From positions 1 through 64,000 of the forward strand of contig JAVBVS010000027.1 of the NCBI GenBank assembly GCA_036677805.1: a DNA stretch of 64,000 nucleotides. The letters are read 5' to 3'. This document shows positions 52,162 to 61,451 of the stretch, in pieces. Position 1 is the stretch's first letter. Each line of letters starts with the position of its first letter. Source of the DNA: SIG78 sp036677805 (GTDB lineage Bacteria > Verrucomicrobiota > Lentisphaeria > Victivallales > Victivallaceae). Made by a program: the position numbers and the translations under genes. Below the pieces are notes generated by a model, which was not told the origin of the DNA, did not search any database, and was given only the letters and a program-made list of their open reading frames with translations.

Positions 52162-53313
52162 ATGAGAAACAGTTTTCTGCCATTCTCGAAACCCTCGATC
52201 ACCGAGGCGGAGATCGCCGCCGTCGCCGATGTACTGCGCTCCGGCTGGATCACCACCGGTCCCAAAAACGCCCAGTTTGAAAGCGATTTCAAGGCTTTTA
52301 CCGGCGCCGCCGAAGCGGTGGCGATGACCTCGGAAACCAGCGTCATGCAGGTGCTGGCGCGCGCCATCGGACTCGGTCCGGGCGATGAGGTCATCACGCC
52401 GTCGATGACCTGGGTTTCGATGGTCAATGTGACCGCGCTCTGCGGCGCGACGCCGGTTTTCGTCGATTGCGACAAGGACACGCTGATGATCACCGCCGAA
52501 GCGATCGAGCGGGCGATCACGCCGCGGACCAAGCTCATCGCGCCGGTCCATTTCGCCGGTGCGATTCTGGAGCTGGACAAGATTCGCGCGGTCGCCGCCA
52601 GACACGGCGTGATGCTCGTCGAGGACGCGGCCCATGCGCTGGGCGGCGCGTTCAAAGGCGAAAAAATCGGAGCGCGCGGCCATGTGATGTTTTCGTTTCA
52701 TCCGATCAAGAATATCACCACCGGCGAAGGCGGCATGTTCGCCACCGACGATCCGGAACTGGCCAACCGGGTCCGCAGCCTGAAATTCCATGGTCTCGGC
52801 GTCGATGCCTATGACCGCCAGACCCACGGCCGCGCGCCCCAGGCGCAGGTGGTCGAACCGGGCTTCAAATTCAATTTGCCCGATATGCAGGCGGTGCTGG
52901 GCATCGGCCAGCTGGCGCGGCTCGAAGCCATGAACCGCAAGCGGGCCGCACTGTGCCAACGTTACCGTGAACTGCTGGCGGGCGTCGACGAACTCCGGCC
53001 GCTGGCGCTGCCGGATTACGACTTCACCCATGCGCATCACCTGATGGTGGTGCGGCTGGATATTGATCGGACCGCCCGGTCGCGCGACCAGTTCATGGCC
53101 GCGCTCAAGGAACGCAATATCGGAACCGGACTCCACTTCCGCTGCGTCCACCTCCAGAAATATTACCGGGAAGCCTGCGGCTGCCATCCGGGCATGCTGC
53201 CGGCGACGGAGTGGAATTCGGACCGGATTCTGTCACTGCCGATGTTTCCGGACATGACCGAAGAGGATATCACCGATGTGGTCGCCGCCATCAAGGACGT
53301 GCTGAAATCATGA
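52162..53313 (+). CDS. arnB: UDP-4-amino-4-deoxy-L-arabinose aminotransferase
   Basis: The 383-residue DegT/DnrJ/EryC1 aminotransferase has PSITEAEIAAVADVLRSGWI, LVEDAAHALGGAFKGEKIG and the PLP lysine in FSFHPIKNITTGEGGMF. It makes UDP-L-Ara4N from the 4-keto product of ArnA with glutamate. It starts 5 bp after the membrane transferase gene and overlaps arnD by 4 bp. Confidence 0.92.
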   Translation: MRNSFLPFSKPSITEAEIAAVADVLRSGWITTGPKNAQFESDFKAFTGAAEAVAMTSETSVMQVLARAIGLGPGDEVITPSMTWVSMVNVTALCGATPVFVDCDKDTLMITAEAIERAITPRTKLIAPVHFAGAILELDKIRAVAARHGVMLVEDAAHALGGAFKGEKIGARGHVMFSFHPIKNITTGEGGMFATDDPELANRVRSLKFHGLGVDAYDRQTHGRAPQAQVVEPGFKFNLPDMQAVLGIGQLARLEAMNRKRAALCQRYRELLAGVDELRPLALPDYDFTHAHHLMVVRLDIDRTARSRDQFMAALKERNIGTGLHFRCVHLQKYYREACGCHPGMLPATEWNSDRILSLPMFPDMTEEDITDVVAAIKDVLKS

Positions 53314-54200
53314 AGATCGGACTGCGGGTCGATGTCGATACCCTGCGCGGCACCGCGCGCGGGGTTCCGGTGTTGCTGGAACTGCTGGATCGATACGGCG
53401 TCAAAGCCGGATTCTTCTTTTCGGTGGGACCGGACAACATGGGACGCAATCTGTGGCGGTTGCTGAAGCCGAAGTTTTTGTGGAAGATGCTCCGCACCCG
53501 CGCCGGGAGCCTGTACGGCTGGGATATTCTGCTGATGGGCACCGCCTGGCCGGGCCCCCTGATCGGCAAACGCTGCGCGGCGCAGCTGCGCGCCTGCGCC
53601 GCGGCCGGACATGAAATCGGGCTTCACGCCTGGGATCACCGGCTCTGGCAGGCGAGCATCGAGACCATGCCGCCGGTGCGCATCGCCGCCCAATTGCAGC
53701 TGGCCTACGATACGATCACGGAGATGATCGGCGCGCCGCCGGTCTGTTCGGCGGCGCCCGGCTGGCGCTGTACCGAGACCGTGTTGACGCTCAAGGAAAA
53801 GTTTCACTTCCGTTATAACAGCGACTGCCGCGGCGAAACGATCTTTTTGCCGGTCGTGGATGGAACGGAACTGTCCACACCGCAGATTCCGCTGTCGATG
53901 CCGACCTATGATGAATTGCTCGGCCGCAACGGCGTAACCCATGCCAACTACAACGAAAAACTGCTGGAATTCGCTTCTCCCGACAAGATGAATCTGCTCA
54001 CCATCCACGCCGAGGTGGAAGGCGGCGTCTGCGCCGGCATGTTCGAGGAATTCCTGCAACTGGCCGCGACCCGCGGCATCGAACTGGTGCCGCCGGGAGC
54101 ATTGCTGCCCGCAGACGATATTCCCCCGGGACGAATCGTCCAGCGTGAAATCCCCGGCCGCGAAGGCATCCTTGCGGTTCAGGAATCAGCGCTCGTCTGA
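53310..54200 (+). CDS. arnD: 4-deoxy-4-formamido-L-arabinose-phosphoundecaprenol deformylase
   Basis: The 296-residue polysaccharide-deacetylase-like protein begins MKIGLRVDVDTLRGT (metal-binding Asp) and has GHEIGLHAWDHRLWQ (the H-x3-H type motif), AAPGWRCTETVL and a late LTIHAEVEGG. It removes the formyl group before ArnT uses the sugar. The start overlaps arnB (ATGA). It is the last gene of the operon, before a strong terminator. Confidence 0.9.
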   Translation: MKIGLRVDVDTLRGTARGVPVLLELLDRYGVKAGFFFSVGPDNMGRNLWRLLKPKFLWKMLRTRAGSLYGWDILLMGTAWPGPLIGKRCAAQLRACAAAGHEIGLHAWDHRLWQASIETMPPVRIAAQLQLAYDTITEMIGAPPVCSAAPGWRCTETVLTLKEKFHFRYNSDCRGETIFLPVVDGTELSTPQIPLSMPTYDELLGRNGVTHANYNEKLLEFASPDKMNLLTIHAEVEGGVCAGMFEEFLQLAATRGIELVPPGALLPADDIPPGRIVQREIPGREGILAVQESALV

Positions 54201-54215
54201 GCCTCACGAGCAATT

Positions 54216-54264
54216 AAAATGCCGTGGTCCCGGACAACACTCCGGAATCACGGCATTTTTTCTT
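54216..54264 (+). terminator. Strong terminator of the arn operon
   Basis: An 11-bp stem AAAATGCCGTG/CACGGCATTTT (54216-54226 with 54249-54259), with an inner CGGA/TCCG pairing, is followed by TTTTCTTTT. The A-run on its left means it could also work for the convergent membrane-protein gene. Confidence 0.88.
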
Positions 54265-54282
54265 TTCCCGAAATTTTGAATG

Positions 54283-54966
54283 CTATTTCCGCGAATCCGC
54301 CGCGGGCGCGGTTTTCGCGGCGGCATTCCCGCTTTCAGCGGCGGTTTTTTCTTCCGCAGGCTGCTGACTGTTCCGCGCCGCCCTCGCCTTGGCCCACTGG
54401 GCATCCAACTCGGCGTCCGGATTGCTGTTTTCCTGCTGTTTGTTCAACATTTCCTCCAGCGCCTTGCGACGGTTGTTTCCGCCCTGAAAACTGAAACCGT
54501 CGACAATGCCGGAGAGTGTGCCGACCGTCTGCGCCGAATAGCGCTCCACTTCAGGAAAATTACAATACTGCTCGAGCATCGAGCGACATGGCAGAAAACA
54601 GAGCAGCAGCAGCAGAAACGCCGCGAGGAACCGGCCCGCCAGCATTCCGCAGAGGACCGGCGCAATCCAGCGGAAATGCTTCGGGAAGACATAGCGGTCG
54701 AGATTGCCTTCCTCGCGCTCCAGCCCGGCCTTGTAAAAGACCAGAAGCGCAATCGCCGCCCCCGTCAGCATGGCGATGCTCCGCGTATAGGCCCCCAGCA
54801 CACCGCTGAACGCCGACAGAATTCCGGCCAGCATATTGCTGCTCCAGACGCCGCAGTAAATTGCCAGCATCACCGTCATCAGCGCCCAGAAGGCGGTGAA
54901 AAAGCTGCGGTGCCGCCCCCACAGCCCCCCGGCGATAATCGCGCCCCAGACAATCCATTGATCCAT
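54283..54966 (-). CDS. CvpA-like small membrane protein
   Basis: The 227-residue protein has about four helices in its first 130 residues (WIVWGAIIAGGLWG, LMTVMLAIYCGVWSSNML, IAMLTGAAIALLVFY, FLAAFLLLLLCFLP). A charged, Ala/Glu/Lys-rich tail (about 170-227) follows. The membrane part resembles CvpA/colicin V production-type proteins, but the match is loose. It follows the GspE-like gene by 14 bp, so they share a transcript. Confidence 0.5.
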   Translation of the reverse strand: MDQWIVWGAIIAGGLWGRHRSFFTAFWALMTVMLAIYCGVWSSNMLAGILSAFSGVLGAYTRSIAMLTGAAIALLVFYKAGLEREEGNLDRYVFPKHFRWIAPVLCGMLAGRFLAAFLLLLLCFLPCRSMLEQYCNFPEVERYSAQTVGTLSGIVDGFSFQGGNNRRKALEEMLNKQQENSNPDAELDAQWAKARAARNSQQPAEEKTAAESGNAAAKTAPAADSRK

Positions 54967-54980
54967 AATACCTGCCTCCC

Positions 54981-56450
54981 TCAGCCCAGATTCATCGTTA
55001 CCCGTTCGACTTCGTCCAGCGAAGTCAAGCCTTGGGCGACCAGCTTGAAGCCTTCGAAACGCATCAGGCTGGAACCATGCTCTTTTTCCATTTCATCCTT
55101 GATCGCCGCCAGCGACGGATTTTCATCTTCGAACAGCATCCGCAACTGATTGGTGACGGTCATCACGTCAAACAGCGCAATGCGCTGCGAATATCCGGTA
55201 TTGCCGCAGTCCGGACAGCCGGACGGAGCGCAAACATGCCGGATGTCGAGGTCGTTGGCGGTAAAAAATTCCGCATACTGTTCCGGCAGCTGAGCCGGTT
55301 TCTTGCAATGGCAGAGTTTGCGCACCAGGCGCTGCGAAACAATCAGCTGCAAAATCGCCGCCAGCGAACGCGGCGCAATGCCGAGGTCCATCAGCCGGTC
55401 GATCGCGCCGAGGTTGTCGTTGCAGTGCAGCGTGGCGATGATCAGGTGGCCGGTCTGGGCGGCGTGCGCCGCGATTTCGGCAGTTTCGCTGTCGCGGATT
55501 TCCCCGAGGCAGATGATGTCGGGATTCTGCCGGAGGGCGTTGCGCAACAGCTTGGCGAAGGTGATCTCCGCCTTGACATTCACCTCCATCTGGCTGATTT
55601 CCGGTACCACGTGTTCGATCGGATCTTCAATCGAAATCACGTTTTTGAGCGAATAATCGATCATTTTGAGCAGAGCATAAAGCGTAGTGGTCTTGCCGCT
55701 TCCGGTCGGACCGCAGATCAGGATCAGCCCCGAAGGCACCCGCACCGCGCCTTTCAGCATCTGGAGCGACTCGCCCTGCAGACCGGTTTCCTGCAGCGTT
55801 ACCGGTCCGGAGCTCGACCCCAGCAGCCGGATGGTCGCCTTTTCCCCGCCGTAAGCACCGACCATGGCCACACGGTAACTCACCGGCCCCAACTCGCCGT
55901 CGCTGCTGAAATTGCCGTCCTGAGGCCGGCGGCTTTCAGTGATGTCCATCCCGGCCACCACCTTGATCGCGCTCAATGCATTGCGCCCGATGGGGCCTTC
56001 AAGCTCCTTGACCAGACGCAGCGAACCGTCGACCCGATAGCGCACACTGTAGTGTCCGTCCGGTTTGGGATCGATGAAAATATCGCTGGTGCCCAGTTTC
56101 TGGGCATCGTAAAGCAATTGCCGGACCATGCGGTTGGCCCTGGATGCCTCCACATCGTCGGCGACGACCACGGGCTCTCCGTGCGCATCATAAAGCGTAA
56201 TGTCGCAGGAAAAATGTTTCTGGGCCTGAGCTCTTACTCCCAGCAGAAAAGCGGTAAGCTGTTTTTCGAACTGCACCGCCAGCAACACGAGCGGCGGCGC
56301 CAGTACCGCAGCCACATCGGCCCAGTCCAGATATTTCAGCAGAAAATCCGATTCCCCCTGACCGCAGCGGCGGTTCAATTGCTTGAGCGCGTACCCGGCG
56401 GAAAAGATCCACGCCGCCAGGATCAGAAGCTTGACGACATTGAATTCCAC
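54981..56450 (-). CDS. GspE/PilB-type secretion ATPase with N-terminal membrane segments
   Basis: The 489-residue protein has the T2SS/T4P assembly ATPase domain: Walker A ILICGPTGSGKTTTLYALL, Asp box SIEDPIEHVVPEISQMEVN, Walker B DIICLGEIRDSETAEIAAHA, His box TGHLIIATLHCNDNLGA. A C-terminal tetra-cysteine zinc site (LCHCKK; CAPSGCPDCGNTGYSQR) is present. Unlike normal GspE, the first ~75 residues hold two hydrophobic helices (LLILAAWIFSAGYAL; VAAVLAPPLVLLAV). GTG 56450 follows AAAGGGGGG; the promoter at 56508-56536 excludes an ATG at 56540. It probably drives a pseudopilin system such as that using the pseudopilin at 60664. Confidence 0.82.
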   Translation of the reverse strand: MEFNVVKLLILAAWIFSAGYALKQLNRRCGQGESDFLLKYLDWADVAAVLAPPLVLLAVQFEKQLTAFLLGVRAQAQKHFSCDITLYDAHGEPVVVADDVEASRANRMVRQLLYDAQKLGTSDIFIDPKPDGHYSVRYRVDGSLRLVKELEGPIGRNALSAIKVVAGMDITESRRPQDGNFSSDGELGPVSYRVAMVGAYGGEKATIRLLGSSSGPVTLQETGLQGESLQMLKGAVRVPSGLILICGPTGSGKTTTLYALLKMIDYSLKNVISIEDPIEHVVPEISQMEVNVKAEITFAKLLRNALRQNPDIICLGEIRDSETAEIAAHAAQTGHLIIATLHCNDNLGAIDRLMDLGIAPRSLAAILQLIVSQRLVRKLCHCKKPAQLPEQYAEFFTANDLDIRHVCAPSGCPDCGNTGYSQRIALFDVMTVTNQLRMLFEDENPSLAAIKDEMEKEHGSSLMRFEGFKLVAQGLTSLDEVERVTMNLG

Positions 56451-56507
56451 AACCGATTCCCCCCTTTCGCGGATTTCCGGTTCAGTCCCCTGTTTTGACT
56501 CCGATAT

Positions 56508-56536
56508 ATTATAGTGATGAAAAAAGCAAAAGTCAA
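56508..56536 (-). promoter_or_regulatory. Promoter of the GspE-like operon
   Basis: -35 TTGACT (56531-56536), 17-bp spacer and -10 TATAAT (56508-56513), a near-consensus promoter starting RNA about 50 bp before GTG 56450. The stretch 56537-56686 behind it contains no gene. Confidence 0.72.
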
Positions 56537-56686
56537 TCATGAAATACAGAATTATCAGCTGATTTTATCTCAAAAAAACGCATTTTCAACCGAACTTTTC
56601 CGCAATGCGGATTGCGGATGGCCGCAACCGCTCGTTTGCGATTCAGGAATTGTTGAAGAATCATCCCAACTCCGTTTCGCCGCAAT

Positions 56687-57505
56687 TCAACGGAAGTCAC
56701 GCGGCGCACCGCCGGTTTTTTGACGAAAAACCCGGGCAAAATAACCCGGGTCGGAAAATCCGGCCAGCATCGCCACCTCTTCAATGCGCCGGCCGGAATC
56801 GCGCAGCAGCCGCTTGGCCGCCTCAAGCCGGACCTCAGTCAGATACTCCGCCAAGGTAAACCCCGATTCCCGCATGAAAGCCCGGGAAAGGGTGGAGACG
56901 CTGACGCCGAGTTCCGCAGCAATGATCTTGCGGGTCAACGGGGTGCCGTAATTGCGCCGGATGAAGGCCTTGGCCATTTCGAGCAATTCGCTGCGCCGAT
57001 AGCTGCGCCGCTGCGCGACCGGCCTGCTGCCGGTCACCGCGCTGTACATCAGCAGCAATGCGGTATGCAGCCAGCTGTTTTCGATCGGGCACGGTTCATA
57101 CTGAATGGAACGGTCGCGCATGCGCTCAAAAATCCAGCGCAAATCGGAAAGGATTTCCGGCGGCAACCGGCGGAGTTTGTTATTGTCCACCACATCGAAG
57201 AATTCCCGGTCGCCCGGCCATTCGTAAGCGATCACCAGCGCCTTGAGTCCCCGCCGCGGCTTGAACAGATCGCGGTGCAGCGTATGGCCCGGCATCATCA
57301 GGATTTCGCCGGGACCGGCAGAAAAGCGCAACTGATTGGGCAGCAACAGCGTAATCTCGCCGTCAAGAGTATAAATCAAATCACTGTGCGTACTGTTGTG
57401 AAAATCAAGCATAAAGCGCAGATCGAAGTCAACCACCTGCAAATAGAAAATACCCGGCAAAATCGAGAATGTCTCGGGAAACAGTGTTTTGCCCGAATTC
57501 GGCAT
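56687..57505 (-). CDS. AraC-family transcriptional regulator
   Basis: The 272-residue protein has an N-terminal cupin-type sensor domain (STHSDLIYTLDGEITLLLPN, GEILMMPGHTLHRDL) and a C-terminal AraC double helix-turn-helix (IIAAELGVSVSTLSRAFMRE, EEVAMLAGFSDPGYFARVFR). GGAGGAATCC precedes the ATG. It diverges from the ceramidase-like/GH28 locus, which it most likely controls in response to a carbohydrate. The ligand is not known. Confidence 0.85.
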   Translation of the reverse strand: MPNSGKTLFPETFSILPGIFYLQVVDFDLRFMLDFHNSTHSDLIYTLDGEITLLLPNQLRFSAGPGEILMMPGHTLHRDLFKPRRGLKALVIAYEWPGDREFFDVVDNNKLRRLPPEILSDLRWIFERMRDRSIQYEPCPIENSWLHTALLLMYSAVTGSRPVAQRRSYRRSELLEMAKAFIRRNYGTPLTRKIIAAELGVSVSTLSRAFMRESGFTLAEYLTEVRLEAAKRLLRDSGRRIEEVAMLAGFSDPGYFARVFRQKTGGAPRDFR

Positions 57506-57554
57506 GGATTCCTCCGCAGGCTTGCCCCCTGAATATTTTCAAGCATCGCCTTTC

Positions 57555-57583
57555 ATTATATCACGCGATGGATCGAAAAACAA
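57555..57583 (-). promoter_or_regulatory. Promoter of the araC-type gene
   Basis: -35 TTGTTT (57578-57583), 17-bp spacer and -10 TATAAT (57555-57560) on the minus strand, about 50 bp before the regulator ATG. Confidence 0.58.
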
Positions 57584-57645
57584 ATCCGGAATCCCGCAAA
57601 GACTCAAAAATCCCTATTTTGATCTTATTTTACCATTCCAAGCCC

Positions 57646-57674
57646 TTGCCTCAACATTGTTTTTGTAGTATAAT
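57646..57674 (+). promoter_or_regulatory. Promoter of the ceramidase-like/GH28 locus
   Basis: -35 TTGCCT (57646-57651), 17-bp spacer and -10 TATAAT (57669-57674). The moderate -35 suits activation by the divergently encoded AraC-type protein. Confidence 0.62.
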
Positions 57675-57719
57675 TTTTACAACAAAACCATAAAACTGAA
57701 AATTCAAGGATATGCATTG

Positions 57720-59372
57720 ATGCCGAAGATCAGTTCCATCCTGCCCGGCCTCGCCACTTCGATGTTGATCGCCGGATGCCGGCTTGCCGACTCCACAACC
57801 GCCCCGGCCGGAACCGGGACAACCGGTCATCGGCTGCTGGTCGGCTGGGGTCGGGAGGAGATTTCCATTCACGAACCGGTAACCATGGTCGGATACGGCG
57901 ATTTTCGTATGTCATATGGCGTGCAGGATCCGCTGTTCGCCACCGCGCTGGCGCTCGACGACGGCGAAGATGCGGTAATTTTCGTTTCGCTCGATTTGCT
58001 CAATCCCAACCACGGACTGACCGACGCCATTCTCGCGGCCATGACCGAACTGGCGCCGGAGATTCCCGGGGATAAACTCCTGCTCAACGCCACCCATACC
58101 CACAGTTCGATCGGGACTTACGGCGATATGACCGGCATTCCCGAAGAACTCGGCGTGGTGCCGCCGGAAGAGGCCCGGCGGCGCATCGCCCGGCAGGTCG
58201 TCGCGGCGGTCCGTAAAGCCTGGCAAAATCGGGCGCCGGGCGGCATTGCCTGGGGATACGGACTGGCAGTTTCGAGCTTCAACCGGCGGATGGTCTATTT
58301 TGACGACCTGCATCAGCGGTCCGGCGACCACTGGGCCAAGCCGGAATGGCGGCCCTACGCCGGCCATGCCGAAATCCACGGCCTGACCGCCGACGATCAA
58401 TTCAGCCATTACGAAACCGGGGCCGACCATTACGTCAATCTCCTTTACACCTTCGACGAAGCCGACCGGCTCACCGGCGCGATCATCAATCTGGCCTGTA
58501 CCGCGCAGCTCTCCAGCAGTCCCCAGCGCAAACTCACCAGCGACCTCTGGCATGACGTCCGGGCAAAAATCGCCGAAAAACATCCCGGCGTCTTCATTCT
58601 GTCCCAGTGTTCCGGGGCCGGCGACCTGATGCCCTACGGCGGCCATTACCTTGAAGCCGAAAAACGGCGGCTGAAGCTCAAATACGGCGATCGGCTCGCC
58701 GATTTCGCCCGCGCCTGCGACTGGCCGGATACGACCGACGCGAACCGGGAATTTCTCGCATATCGCAAAGCCATGCGGCTCGACATCGCCGAACGCGTCG
58801 CCGCGACCTTCGACGAAACGCTGGCATGGGCGGGGAACGACATCCGCCATGAAGCCGTGATCCGCAATCGGCTGATTCCGCTCGAACTCACTCCGCTCGC
58901 AATTTCCGATGCCGAATTGGACCAAGCCACGGCCAAACTAAAAAAATATGAAGCGGCGCCGCTCAAAACCGATGGGCCCCTGCAGGAACGCGCCGCGGCC
59001 AATTACCGGATTGCCAACGGCAAACATGCCATGCAGGATTTCATCGAACGCGCCCGCGACCAGCGTGCCGGGAAAAAATTCCCGACCGCAATCCGGGTGG
59101 TGCGCATCGGCGACATCGCCTTTGCGGGAAACGGCTTCGAACTCTTTATGGATTACATGCACCGGATTCAGGCGCGCAGTCCTTTCAGCCAAACCTTTGT
59201 GGTCGAGCTGAGCGGTGTTTCCGGCAATTTCTGGGGCGGCTATCTGCCTGCCGCCCGAGCGATCCCCGATCGGGGTTACAGTGCTACCGTATGGCAATGC
59301 CCGGTCGGACCGGAAGGCGGCCAGGAACTGGTCGAAGCCACCTTAAAGAATCTGAAGGAACTGCATCCATGA
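57720..59372 (+). CDS. Neutral-ceramidase-like lipoprotein
   Basis: The ~550-residue protein has a lipoprotein-type leader (SMLIAGCRLA) and resembles neutral/alkaline non-lysosomal ceramidases (PF04734): VGWGREEISIHEPVTMVGYG, VSLDLL, and LLLNATHTHSSIGTYGDM with zinc-binding histidines. Members of this family in glycan loci often act on unknown esters or amides rather than ceramide. ATG 57720 follows AAGGA; a TTG just before is possible. The stop overlaps the GH28-like gene (ATGA). Confidence 0.75.
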   Translation: MPKISSILPGLATSMLIAGCRLADSTTAPAGTGTTGHRLLVGWGREEISIHEPVTMVGYGDFRMSYGVQDPLFATALALDDGEDAVIFVSLDLLNPNHGLTDAILAAMTELAPEIPGDKLLLNATHTHSSIGTYGDMTGIPEELGVVPPEEARRRIARQVVAAVRKAWQNRAPGGIAWGYGLAVSSFNRRMVYFDDLHQRSGDHWAKPEWRPYAGHAEIHGLTADDQFSHYETGADHYVNLLYTFDEADRLTGAIINLACTAQLSSSPQRKLTSDLWHDVRAKIAEKHPGVFILSQCSGAGDLMPYGGHYLEAEKRRLKLKYGDRLADFARACDWPDTTDANREFLAYRKAMRLDIAERVAATFDETLAWAGNDIRHEAVIRNRLIPLELTPLAISDAELDQATAKLKKYEAAPLKTDGPLQERAAANYRIANGKHAMQDFIERARDQRAGKKFPTAIRVVRIGDIAFAGNGFELFMDYMHRIQARSPFSQTFVVELSGVSGNFWGGYLPAARAIPDRGYSATVWQCPVGPEGGQELVEATLKNLKELHP

Positions 59373-60667
59373 ACAACGTCCGCGATTTCGGCGCCGTCGG
59401 CGACGGCGCCGCCAAAGACACCGCCGCCATCCAAAAAGCCCTCGACGCCGGAGGCATGGCTTACGTGCCGCCGGGAACTTATCTGACCGGAACGCTTTAT
59501 CTGCACAGCTTCGGCGGGCTGGAGCTCGCTCCCGGCGCGACGCTGCTGGGCAGCCCCGATCCGGCAGACTACAACGCCGACGATTTCTGCGTTCAGAACC
59601 GCCCCATGACGCATGAAGGCGCCAGCGGCGCACACCTGATCGTCGGATGCGAAGTTTCCCATGTCACGATTCGCGGCGGCGGCACGATCGACGGCAACCG
59701 CGCCGCGTTTTATCATGAACTTACCCCCGATCACCCCGGCAAATTCAAGCTCGAAGCATGGCGGCCGGCCCAGATGATTTACTTCGTGGAGTCGGACCAT
59801 ATCGTCGTCCGCGACGTGGAATTGAATCATGCGCCCTACTGGAGCTGCTTTCTCCACGGCTGCGATGAAGTCACCCTTGACGGAGTGCGTGTTTTCAACG
59901 ATCAGCGTACCCGCAACGGCGACGGGTTCGACCTCGATTGCTGTACCCGGGTCATGGCGAGCAACTGCGACATCGATTCCGGCGACGACTGCATCGCCAT
60001 CCGCGCCAACCGGATGCAGCTCAAGGACCGGAGCCGGGAATCCCGCGGCATCGTCATCTCCAACTGCATCCTGAAAACCTGCTGCAACGCCTTCCGCATC
60101 GGCGTCGGCGACGGCGTCATCCGCGACGTGACCGTAAGCAACATCGTCATCCGCGAAACCCGGACCGGAATCTGCATCGTCAGCAAATACGCCGAACACT
60201 ATCCCGGCGTCGCCATCGATAATGTGCTGTTCGACAATATCGTGATGGATTGCGTCCGTCCGTTCAATCTCGCCAGCAACATTCGCGGCACGACCGACGA
60301 ATCCACCCAAGCCCCCATCGGACGGATCACGTTTTCCAACATCCGGGGCCGCGCCACCCGATCCAGTCTGCTGATCGGCAATCCCGATTGCCGCCTCGGC
60401 GATATCGATTTCCGCAACATCGATTTGATCTATTCCGGCGGCGGCGACATCGTCCGTGACGGCCATTATGCCGAATTCGGCCCGCATCGAGCGGCTCCGG
60501 CGGGATTCTATCTCGAAAACGTCCATCATGTCACGCTGGAAGACGTCCGCCTCGCCTGGCTCGACGCCGATCCCCGGTTCGAGTACGGCGTCATCGGCAA
60601 AAACACCTGTGACATTCGAATCCGCAACAGTGAATTCCATAAACCCAACCAAGGAGCATTCGCATGA
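59369..60667 (+). CDS. GH28 (polygalacturonase-like) parallel beta-helix protein
   Basis: The 432-residue protein begins VRDFGAVGDGAAKDTAAIQK and has HGCDEVTLDGVRVFND, NGDGFDLDCC and SGDDCIAIRAN, covering the GH28 Asp positions. The usual GHG motif and RIK are replaced (KTCCNAFRIGVGDG), so the catalytic machinery is atypical. No signal peptide is seen, unlike most polygalacturonases. It overlaps both neighbours by 4 bp. A pectin-like or other uronate substrate is inferred from the family. Confidence 0.8.
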   Translation: MNNVRDFGAVGDGAAKDTAAIQKALDAGGMAYVPPGTYLTGTLYLHSFGGLELAPGATLLGSPDPADYNADDFCVQNRPMTHEGASGAHLIVGCEVSHVTIRGGGTIDGNRAAFYHELTPDHPGKFKLEAWRPAQMIYFVESDHIVVRDVELNHAPYWSCFLHGCDEVTLDGVRVFNDQRTRNGDGFDLDCCTRVMASNCDIDSGDDCIAIRANRMQLKDRSRESRGIVISNCILKTCCNAFRIGVGDGVIRDVTVSNIVIRETRTGICIVSKYAEHYPGVAIDNVLFDNIVMDCVRPFNLASNIRGTTDESTQAPIGRITFSNIRGRATRSSLLIGNPDCRLGDIDFRNIDLIYSGGGDIVRDGHYAEFGPHRAAPAGFYLENVHHVTLEDVRLAWLDADPRFEYGVIGKNTCDIRIRNSEFHKPNQGAFA

Positions 60668-61434
60668 ATCGATATTTTACACTTATTGAACTTCTTGTCG
60701 TAATTTCGATCATCGCGATTCTGGCCGCAATGTTGCTGCCGGCGTTGTCAAGCGCCCGGGCATCGGCCAAAACCGCCAAGTGTATGGCCAATCTGAAACA
60801 GATCGGCACCGCACTCGCCATGTACGCCGACGATCATGACGACTGGCTGCCGCCGGGCCAGATGCGCGACCGTTCCTCGGGGACGGCCAAGGCGGTCAAG
60901 TGGTTTGAAATCATCGCCCCGTCCGACGGCGCGCCTTACGGCATCAGCTATGACGAAAAGGCCAAGGCCTCGGTCTTCGAATGTCCGGTCGAATCCACCA
61001 ATTTCGGCAAATACTCCGATGGCGAAATGCAATACACGCATTACGGCGTCAATCCCTACGTCATGGGAGAATTCAATTCCAACAGTTACCGCATTTATCA
61101 ATATCGGCGACTAATCTATGTCGATCCCATGCAGGTGAAGCTGGTGATGGACAACAACAGTCCCAGCACAGTCACAATCTCGGCTCCGTCCGCCGCCAGC
61201 TACCGGCATGGCGCCGGAGACAGCCGAATCTCCCGCAATGCCACTTCTACGGAAATCCCCACTTCCGGCGGATTGTGCAACGTCCTGTTTCTCGACGGCC
61301 ATGTCGCTCCGCAAACCGCCACCGAAATGCGACTCGGCAACACCTATGCCATCACCAGCGGCACAGCGATGCTGATGGTCAACGGCAAGTCGATCATCAA
61401 CGTCAATGCCGGATTCGATCTTGCCCAGCAATAA
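60664..61434 (+). CDS. Prepilin-like protein with C-terminal H-X-DG motif
   Basis: The 256-residue protein has a type IV prepilin leader (RYFTLIELLVVISIIAILAA) with the conserved Glu at +5 of the processed protein and Tyr in place of the usual Gly before the cut. The C-terminal part has YRHGAGDSR and CNVLFLDGHVAPQT, the H-X-DG signature common in Lentisphaeria and Planctomycetes pseudopilins. It is encoded inside a glycan locus, so it may be a surface-exposed binding pseudopilin moved by a T2SS-like machine. It overlaps the GH28-like gene. Confidence 0.88.
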   Translation: MNRYFTLIELLVVISIIAILAAMLLPALSSARASAKTAKCMANLKQIGTALAMYADDHDDWLPPGQMRDRSSGTAKAVKWFEIIAPSDGAPYGISYDEKAKASVFECPVESTNFGKYSDGEMQYTHYGVNPYVMGEFNSNSYRIYQYRRLIYVDPMQVKLVMDNNSPSTVTISAPSAASYRHGAGDSRISRNATSTEIPTSGGLCNVLFLDGHVAPQTATEMRLGNTYAITSGTAMLMVNGKSIINVNAGFDLAQQ

Positions 61435-61451
61435 CCCCGGAGTTTTTCACC

